Shown here in pieces: positions 59,670-64,000 of a DNA stretch of 64,000 nt. Below the pieces are notes generated by a model that did no database searches, was not told the DNA's origin, and saw only the letters and a list, made by a program, of their open reading frames with translations. The translations under genes were made by a program, and so were the position numbers. How positions within the stretch are numbered: position 1 is the first letter of the stretch; each line of letters opens with the position of its first letter. This DNA comes from Nocardioides sp. QY071 (GTDB taxonomy: Bacteria > Actinomycetota > Actinomycetes > Propionibacteriales > Nocardioidaceae), in assembly GCF_029961765.1 (NCBI RefSeq), contig NZ_CP124681.1:5146001-5210000 (forward strand), given 5' to 3'.

Positions 59670-60735
59670 CGGGCGGACGCGAGGGGTCGTGGGCCGCTGC
59701 CATCGCGGCCCCGACCCTCGCCGTCGGCCCGGCGACGAACACGTACTCGACGTTGCGCAGTCGCGAGACGGTCCCGACCTTCTTCCCCGAGGGACCGTGG
59801 ATCCCGATCTGGGCGCCGACGTACCGCTTGCGGTCGAACGCGAGCATCCGCACGTCCTCGTGCCCGGCGTCGCGCAGCGAGTCCATCATCTGCTCGGCGG
59901 TGATCCACGACTCGTCGTTGTAGGACACCACGACGACCTCCGACCGGGCCCGTCCGACCAGGTCGGCGAACGCGGCCGGCATCGCGCGCTGGGTGTTGAA
60001 GACGCTCCTGGTCCCCGCGTCCCGGCTGTCGATCCGCTTGCACGCGACCCCGTAGTGCTCGGGTGCGTCCCAGCGGACGAGGGTCTCCCAGATGTGGTAG
60101 TTCGTGAAGTAGCGGTGCTGGTTGTACGGCGGGTCCAGGTACATCAGGTCGACCGGCGGCAGGTCGTCGATCGTGCGCATCGCGTCGCCGCGGATCGTCG
60201 TACCGGTGCCCGGGAGGAGCTCGGGGCGCCGCAACGCCAGGTCGTTGTGGGACCGCGGCGCCCACTGCTTGAGGTAGGCCATCTGCACGCCCGTCGTCGA
60301 GTCGACCCGGTCGGCCGCCAGCAGCAGGGCGGTCAGCAGGATCGGGTACAGCGGCGAGCCCCGATGGTCGCTCTCCAGCACGTTGCGGATCGCGTCGACC
60401 CGGGCGCCGTTCTTGGGCTGGAAGAACCGCGACCGCACGCAGAACGTCTCCGTGAAGTACCCCGGCTCCCCCGGCAGCGCCGCCAGCCGCTTCAGCTCGT
60501 TGTCCAGCTCCTGCTCGTCGACCTCGCGCGCGTCGGTCGCGATGAAGCAGTCGCTGAGGACCTGGCTGTACGTCGCCAGGTCGGTCGCGGTGACCACCAG
60601 CCCGCGCCGCTTGAACTCCTGCGCGACCCGCGTCGTACCGGTGAACAGGTCGACCGCGGTCCTCGCGCCCACCGCCTCCGCGATGTCGCCGAGCACGGGG
60701 ACCAGGGTCCGCTTGGAACCCAGGTACTTGAGCAC
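59647..60735 (-). CDS. DNA adenine methyltransferase, D12 class (Dam-like), orphan
   Basis: 362 residues. MLKYLGSKRTLVPVLGDIAE at the N-terminus is the D12-class start (LKYxGSKR), VDLFTGTTRVAQ is the AdoMet motif (FxGxGxV pattern), and DPPYNQHRYF (about residues 199-208) is the DPPY catalytic motif for N6-adenine methylation. GTG 60735 has TAGCCT 6 nt upstream, so the mRNA is probably leaderless. No restriction endonuclease gene lies beside it, so it looks like an orphan. It may methylate the chromosome for regulation or protect against a lost restriction system. Convergent overlap with the oxidoreductase gene. Confidence 0.88.
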   Translation of the reverse strand: MLKYLGSKRTLVPVLGDIAEAVGARTAVDLFTGTTRVAQEFKRRGLVVTATDLATYSQVLSDCFIATDAREVDEQELDNELKRLAALPGEPGYFTETFCVRSRFFQPKNGARVDAIRNVLESDHRGSPLYPILLTALLLAADRVDSTTGVQMAYLKQWAPRSHNDLALRRPELLPGTGTTIRGDAMRTIDDLPPVDLMYLDPPYNQHRYFTNYHIWETLVRWDAPEHYGVACKRIDSRDAGTRSVFNTQRAMPAAFADLVGRARSEVVVVSYNDESWITAEQMMDSLRDAGHEDVRMLAFDRKRYVGAQIGIHGPSGKKVGTVSRLRNVEYVFVAGPTARVGAAMAAAHDPSRPPVSRPPEA

Positions 60736-60928
60736 GGACCGAGGCTACTTCGCCTTCCGTCGCACCGCGGGACCCGGGCCGCGCGGCCCCACACCCCGCG
60801 GCGGGCACGGGTACGGCGAGTCTCGGGGGGATGATCGTCGCCGTACCCGGGCAGCCAGAACCCTAGGAGCCGGCCTTGACACGCGATCGGCGTGAGTGTG
60901 AAAGGTCGGACGTAGCCTCACAACGCGG
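60736..60928. other. Non-coding stretch beyond the methyltransferase start
   Basis: Part of a gene-free region reaching from 60736 to 61379. This part holds the TAGCCT box of the methyltransferase (60742-60747) and an isolated TTGACA at about 60877-60882 without a matching -10. No gene with support was found. Confidence 0.4.
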
Positions 60929-60961
60929 AAGGCCGGCCTCCGTGGTTCGGAGACCGGCCTT
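60929..60961. terminator. Hairpin next to the tRNA-Arg remnant
   Basis: aaggccgg-c-ctccg pairs with cggag-a-ccggcctt around a 5-nt loop; one C-A mismatch. On the minus strand it lies directly behind the tRNA 3' end, as the terminator of a tRNA gene would. Confidence 0.65.
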
Positions 60962-60970
60962 CGTGCTCTG

Positions 60971-61020
60971 CGCGCCTGTAGGGATTCGAACCCCAAACCT
61001 TCTGATCCGTAGGGATCAGA
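60971..61020 (-). pseudogene. tRNA-Arg (ACG) 3'-half remnant, possible att site
   Basis: Read on the minus strand, ctacggatcagaagg gives the anticodon loop and 3' stem of tRNA-Arg(ACG). A variable loop and the T arm ggggttcgaatccct follow, then acaggcgcgc as the acceptor end. The 5' half is missing: upstream of the anticodon region there is no D arm and no matching acceptor strand. Three extra bases (tcc) separate the 5' anticodon stem from the loop. Integrative elements commonly leave exactly this 3' piece at one end, so it may mark an attachment site, with the element on the higher-coordinate side. A functional tRNA is excluded. Confidence 0.7.
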
Positions 61021-61379
61021 TGGGGTGACCGGCGCCGACCCGGCGCGCCTGTGGCCGACACCTCGATGTCGCCCAACGTAGCAGGTCAGAGGGCACTTCG
61101 CCGGCCCGTCGTCCTCAGTCGGAGCCGGTCGCACCGAGCCGTCCACCCTCCACAAAGGACTGTCCGAATGAGCCGAAAATGAGCCGGCTCCTTCCTCTCG
61201 AAGGCCGCGCGATCCGATCTACCGATGGTGCCTGGATCGCTACCTCGGACTTTCCCGACTTCGCGACGGCACCCCCTCGCACCTCTTGAGACCGATTCGG
61301 CATCCGCTCACGCTCGACGAAGGGTGCGGCCCCACGGCTTCTGCGTGGATGTGTCGGACCCCCATGGCACCATCCGAGG
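61021..61379. other. Gene-poor stretch between the tRNA remnant and a small ORF
   Basis: About 360 bp without a supported gene on either strand. Open frames here lack ribosome sites and resemble no family. A short copy of acaggcgcgcc on the minus strand (about 61041-61051) repeats the tRNA acceptor end. The stretch may be debris from an integration event. Confidence 0.45.
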
Positions 61380-61610
61380 ATGGACGTGTTCGACGCCGCC
61401 GACTTCAGCGATCTCCTGCCCAAGAAGCTCCTGCGGTGGATCGGCATCGGAGTAGTGGCGTTCGCCGCCCTGGCGCCGACTCGGTTCCAGGACTGGTACA
61501 TCGGACAGGCACAGCAGCACGCCGAGCACCTCACCGAGGAGCTCGTCGACATCATGATGCCTTCCACCGACCCGCCCATCGCCCCCGCGAACGAGGACGG
61601 TGCTCCGTGA
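61380..61610 (+). CDS. Small putative membrane protein, function unknown
   Basis: 76 residues. One hydrophobic segment (WIGIGVVAFAALA, about residues 20-32) follows a Lys-rich stretch (LLPKKLLR). The C-terminal part is acidic and Pro-rich (MPSTDPPIAPANEDG). The ATG at 61380 has GAGG immediately before it, too close for a good ribosome site. No recognised family. It lies between the tRNA remnant and the pnb-like genes. Plausible but not certain as a gene. Confidence 0.5.
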   Translation: MDVFDAADFSDLLPKKLLRWIGIGVVAFAALAPTRFQDWYIGQAQQHAEHLTEELVDIMMPSTDPPIAPANEDGAP

Positions 61611-61636
61611 GCGATTTACGTCCGTGGTGAGAACAC

Positions 61637-62362
61637 CTAGCGGACGAAGGTCACCTGCTGGTCGAGTGGCTCCCTGTCCGTCGCGTTCACGGCGATCGGG
61701 TGAGCCCGGTCCTCGTAGCCCAGCGAGATGCCGCACACGATCATCCGGTCGGCCGGAATGGCCAGGTGCTCCCGCACGGCCGGGTGGAAGTCCAGAAACG
61801 ACGCCTGTGCACAGGTGGCAAGGCCACGGCTCCGAGCGCTCAGGAGGAGGGTCTGGATGTACGCACCGACATCGATGAGCGCGCTTGCTCGGGGGTTGCG
61901 GGCCGTGGTCACGATCATCCCGACGGGAGCGGAGAAGAAGTCGTAGTTGCGGCGGTGGTAGCGCTCGCGCTCCGTAGCGTCCTCCAGGCGCAGGCCGAGG
62001 GCGCGGCCATAGAGTCCCTCGCCGAATCTCTCTCGGCGCTCCTTGAACGGCGGCTCCCACGCTGCGGGATCCGGTTGGTAGTCGAACTCGCGCTCCGCCC
62101 GGCCGAAGGTGTCGTAGTAGCGCAGCACGTGCTCGGTCAGCGCCCGCCGCCGCGCGCCCGCGAGCACGTAGGTGTGCCAGGGCTGGACGTTGGAGTTGCT
62201 CGGCGCCCGGGCGGCGAGGTCCAGGATCTCGCGAACCAGCTGCGGGGGGACCGGATCGTCACGGTAGGCCCGCACGCTGCGCCGGCCCCGGACGATCGCG
62301 TCGAACGCGTCCACCTCGTCGTGGCGACACGACGAAGGCGCGCCCTGGCGCGTCGAGGTCAT
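61637..62362 (-). CDS. pnbA: Nitroreductase, 4-nitrobenzoate reductase (PnbA) candidate
   Basis: 241 residues of the FMN nitroreductase family. RRSVRAYRDDPVP (about residues 28-40) is the FMN-phosphate-binding arginine motif, SNSNVQPWHTYV the substrate and FMN loop, and YIQTLLLSARSRGLATC the helix-loop before the last FMN contact. Its ATG overlaps the stop of the PnbB-like gene. In pnb pathways PnbA reduces 4-nitrobenzoate to 4-hydroxylaminobenzoate, which PnbB then converts to protocatechuate. The pairing is the main support for the specific name; alone it would only be called a nitroreductase. Confidence 0.8.
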   Translation of the reverse strand: MTSTRQGAPSSCRHDEVDAFDAIVRGRRSVRAYRDDPVPPQLVREILDLAARAPSNSNVQPWHTYVLAGARRRALTEHVLRYYDTFGRAEREFDYQPDPAAWEPPFKERRERFGEGLYGRALGLRLEDATERERYHRRNYDFFSAPVGMIVTTARNPRASALIDVGAYIQTLLLSARSRGLATCAQASFLDFHPAVREHLAIPADRMIVCGISLGYEDRAHPIAVNATDREPLDQQVTFVR

Positions 62363-62868
62363 TCGACCGGAGGCACGATGTCGTAGGAGATGCGGCCCGC
62401 CGGAAGGTAGAACAAGGCGATGACGGCGCCGCCACGCACCTCCGGGTAGTGGTGGCTCGCCGGGTCCGGCGCCGTCCAGCCCCCGCCGCACCAGCCGCGT
62501 GGACCGGCGAGCTCGGCGCCCTCGTCGAGCGCGACGACGAGGTTCAGCTCGCCGTACGGGTGCTGGTGGTATTGGCCACGGAACGGCTCGACGCTGTCCA
62601 TGTAGACGGCCGTGATGCTGAAGTAGTTCAGCTCGGCACTCGGCTCGGCGAGGCGACTGCGCCGGTAGTGCGGGCCGTCGATCTCGATGTTGGCCGCCCA
62701 GCCGTCCCGGACACCCTCGGTCACCAGACTCGCCACACGGTCGTAGAACTCCGAGCCGGGGCCGTGGGTCTGGTTCAACCAGCGCTCGAGGTCCTCCCCG
62801 GCGGTCCGGTTCTTCAACGCGTTCAGGAACGGGATGCTGGCGTCGATCAGGTCCTGCGGTGTGCTCAT
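62359..62868 (-). CDS. pnbB: 4-hydroxylaminobenzoate lyase (PnbB-like, DUF4863)
   Basis: 169 residues. The cupin-like core RGQYHQHPYGELNLVVALDEGA (about residues 96-117) with clustered His, followed by GGWTAPDPASHHYPEVRGG, is the pattern I associate with the PnbB/DUF4863 family. The enzyme turns 4-hydroxylaminobenzoate into protocatechuate and ammonia. ATG 62868 has AGGAG nine bases upstream. It is first in a two-gene operon with the nitroreductase and is divergent from a TetR gene. Family recognition is from memory, so the exact substrate is inference. Confidence 0.78.
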   Translation of the reverse strand: MSTPQDLIDASIPFLNALKNRTAGEDLERWLNQTHGPGSEFYDRVASLVTEGVRDGWAANIEIDGPHYRRSRLAEPSAELNYFSITAVYMDSVEPFRGQYHQHPYGELNLVVALDEGAELAGPRGWCGGGWTAPDPASHHYPEVRGGAVIALFYLPAGRISYDIVPPVE

Positions 62869-62915
62869 GGTCGGTCTCCTCGTCTCGTCCGGGCGCCCGC
62901 CCGATCCGGTTCTAA

Positions 62916-62932
62916 TACAATACCGTATCGTA
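62916..62932. promoter_or_regulatory. TetR operator between pnbB-like and tetR genes
   Basis: TACaATACcGTATcGTA is a 17-bp palindrome around a central C with one mismatched pair. It lies 48 bp from the pnbB-like start and 37 bp from the TetR start. GATACT (62957-62962) ends 6 nt before the TetR ATG, giving a leaderless promoter. Confidence 0.72.
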
Positions 62933-62968
62933 ACGAAATCGGAAGAGGGGACTTGCGATACTGAGCCC

Positions 62969-63589
62969 ATGACCCCCAGCGCACACGCGACGCCCGCTGC
63001 GGCCGCCGGGCCCGGCCGCCCTCGCGACGCCGATCTCGACACTGCGATCATCCAGGTGACCCGTGAGCGGCTGGCAGAGCAGGGCTACTCGCAGATCAGC
63101 CTGAGCGAGATCGCGGCCGCGGCGGGTACGACCCGGCCCACGTTGTACCGCCGCTGGCCGACCAAGCTCGATCTCGTCATCGCCGCGCTGGAGTGGGGGT
63201 TCCAGGCGCAGACCGACTCCTACCCCAGCGACGCCATCGCCGAGCTGGAGCCGCGCGAGGCCTTCGTCGAGGCGGTACGGCGCCTCGACCCGGCGTACTT
63301 CAACGAGGACGCCATGTTGCTGATGGGCAACTTCATGGGCGAGGCCCGCCGGACGCCGGAACTGCTTGCGATCGTGCGCGAGCGCGCCGTCAACCCACGG
63401 CTCGCCCAGCTCGAGGCCGTACTCCAGGCGCTGCAGCATGGCGGCGGGATCCGGCCGGAGGTCGACGTGCGGGCGGTCGCCACACTGTGCTTCGGCGCGT
63501 ACTTCGCCACGTTCCTGCGCGAGGACGCCGACCACCACGCCGTCGCGGAGAGCGTCTGCGACACCCTGTGGCCCTCACTCGCCCCCTGA
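62969..63589 (+). CDS. TetR-family regulator of the pnb-like operon
   Basis: 206 residues. HTH: ISLSEIAAAAGTTRPTLYRRWPTK (about residues 43-66). The C-terminal domain is TetR_C (FNEDAMLLMGNFMGEARRTPELLAIVRERAV). ATG 62969 is leaderless by spacing. It is divergent from pnbB-pnbA with a 17-bp palindrome between, so it likely represses them and releases DNA when the nitroaromatic or its product is present. It is convergent with the FMN reductase gene and overlaps its end by 15 bp. Confidence 0.9.
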   Translation: MTPSAHATPAAAAGPGRPRDADLDTAIIQVTRERLAEQGYSQISLSEIAAAAGTTRPTLYRRWPTKLDLVIAALEWGFQAQTDSYPSDAIAELEPREAFVEAVRRLDPAYFNEDAMLLMGNFMGEARRTPELLAIVRERAVNPRLAQLEAVLQALQHGGGIRPEVDVRAVATLCFGAYFATFLREDADHHAVAESVCDTLWPSLAP

Positions 63590-64000
63590 CGGCGCCGCCG
63601 AACGGCACCGGGGGATCCACCGAATCAGCGCATCGAGCAGGTCCGCGAGCGCCTCGTCGTTCTCCGGGCTCGGAGAGAAGCGCCGTCCCGACGCCTGCTC
63701 CTCGATCCGAGCGCCGACCGACGGGACCACCACGGCCTCGCGCAGGGCGAGCGCCCCGACCGACGACAGCACCGGGCGAAGGGCGGCCGCGGCCCGGGTC
63801 CCGCCGGAGATCCCCCCGTAGCTGACCAAGCCGACCGGCTTGTCCGACCACTCATGGAAGAGGTGGTCGACGGCGTTCTTCAAGGCCGCATTGAAGCTGT
63901 GGTTGTACTCCGGGAAGACGATGACGAACCCGTCGGCCCGCTCGATCAGTCGACCGAAGGCGCGCGTGTGCTCGTGCTCGTACTGGCGCAGCCGGGGGTG
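63575..64000 (-). CDS. NADPH-dependent FMN reductase, C-terminal part (5' end outside window)
   Basis: The frame is open to the window end, so the start lies beyond 64000. Visible are FGRLIERADGFVIVFPEYNHS and KNAVDHLFHEW, then PVGLVSYGGISGGTRAA, the flavodoxin-like fold with the FMN loop typical of NADPH-dependent FMN reductases (chromate or azo reductase relatives). It may supply reduced flavin or reduce quinones or nitro compounds. The context beside a nitroreductase and a PnbB-like gene is suggestive only. Confidence 0.88.
   Translation of the reverse strand, partial: HPRLRQYEHEHTRAFGRLIERADGFVIVFPEYNHSFNAALKNAVDHLFHEWSDKPVGLVSYGGISGGTRAAAALRPVLSSVGALALREAVVVPSVGARIEEQASGRRFSPSPENDEALADLLDALIRWIPRCRSAAPSGGE

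Noticed and set aside
60971..61020. Functional tRNA gene on the minus strand
   Set aside because: No D arm or 5' acceptor strand exists upstream and three extra bases disrupt the anticodon arm, so only a 3' remnant is supported.
61115..61579. Minus-strand ORF of 154 residues opposite the small ORF at 61380
   Set aside because: No ribosome site, no family resemblance and irregular codon use. The plus-strand ORF is only somewhat better supported, so neither is strong.

Overview
The window is very GC-rich, with many GTG starts, frequent ATGA/GTGA stop-start overlaps, and many genes whose start codon lies 6-7 nt after a TANNNT -10 box (leaderless transcripts). Gene content (MMPL transporter, GTP-dependent PEP carboxykinase, KstR2/IpdAB/FadD3-type genes, many TetR and IclR regulators, 4-hydroxylaminobenzoate lyase) fits a chromosomal segment of a soil actinobacterium. 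Nocardioides or a relative is my best guess, but nothing here proves the genus.

Layout. 0-8.5 kb: end of a class III nucleotidyl cyclase, a TetR-MMPL transporter operon, a KstD-like flavoprotein, a zinc alcohol dehydrogenase, and a PlsC acyltransferase divergent from a TetR gene over twin operators. 8.5-21 kb: pckG, a NACHT/STAND-like ATPase regulator divergent from an IclR gene, two secreted propeller-like proteins, an AhpD-like protein, a membrane-anchored Pro-rich protein, and an Lrp regulator divergent from a PLP decarboxylase. 21-47 kb: a large catabolic island (below). 47-60 kb: GAF-EAL phosphodiesterase, SnoaL-like protein, arylamine N-acetyltransferase, an amine oxidase-permease-TetR locus, an SDR, and an Lrp/amino-acid dehydrogenase/indolepyruvate-type ferredoxin oxidoreductase locus. 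59.6-64 kb: orphan DNA adenine methyltransferase, a tRNA-Arg 3' remnant, and a 4-nitrobenzoate-type pnbA-pnbB pair with a divergent TetR gene.

The most interesting part is 21-47 kb. A KstR2-like TetR repressor sits beside a FadD3-like acyl-CoA synthetase, with an operator fitting the known KstR2 consensus between them. Eight related sites (core ACCAAGC-4 nt-GCTAGGT) lie in nearly every divergent promoter from 23.3 to 46.9 kb. They tie together an IpdAB-like CoA-transferase-fold pair, a crotonase lacking both usual catalytic Glu residues, MaoC hydratase plus MFS transporter, a two-component flavin monooxygenase, several SDRs, an aldo-keto reductase, a VOC protein, two thioesterases, a gamma-carbonic-anhydrase-like protein, a second AMP ligase and a Liv-type ABC importer. 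No acyl-CoA dehydrogenase or thiolase is present, so this is not the standard HIP (steroid C/D ring) cluster. I read it as a regulon for importing, CoA-activating, oxygenating and ring-opening a cyclic carboxylic acid of unknown identity.

The window is also rich in palindromic DNA: two copies of a GTTGAG-type array between convergent genes, a perfect 66-bp palindrome, a 209-bp element with 18-bp inverted ends, a 71-bp hairpin, and two palindromes carried in frame inside coding regions. All assignments come from reading the sequence and remembered family features; no database search was run.
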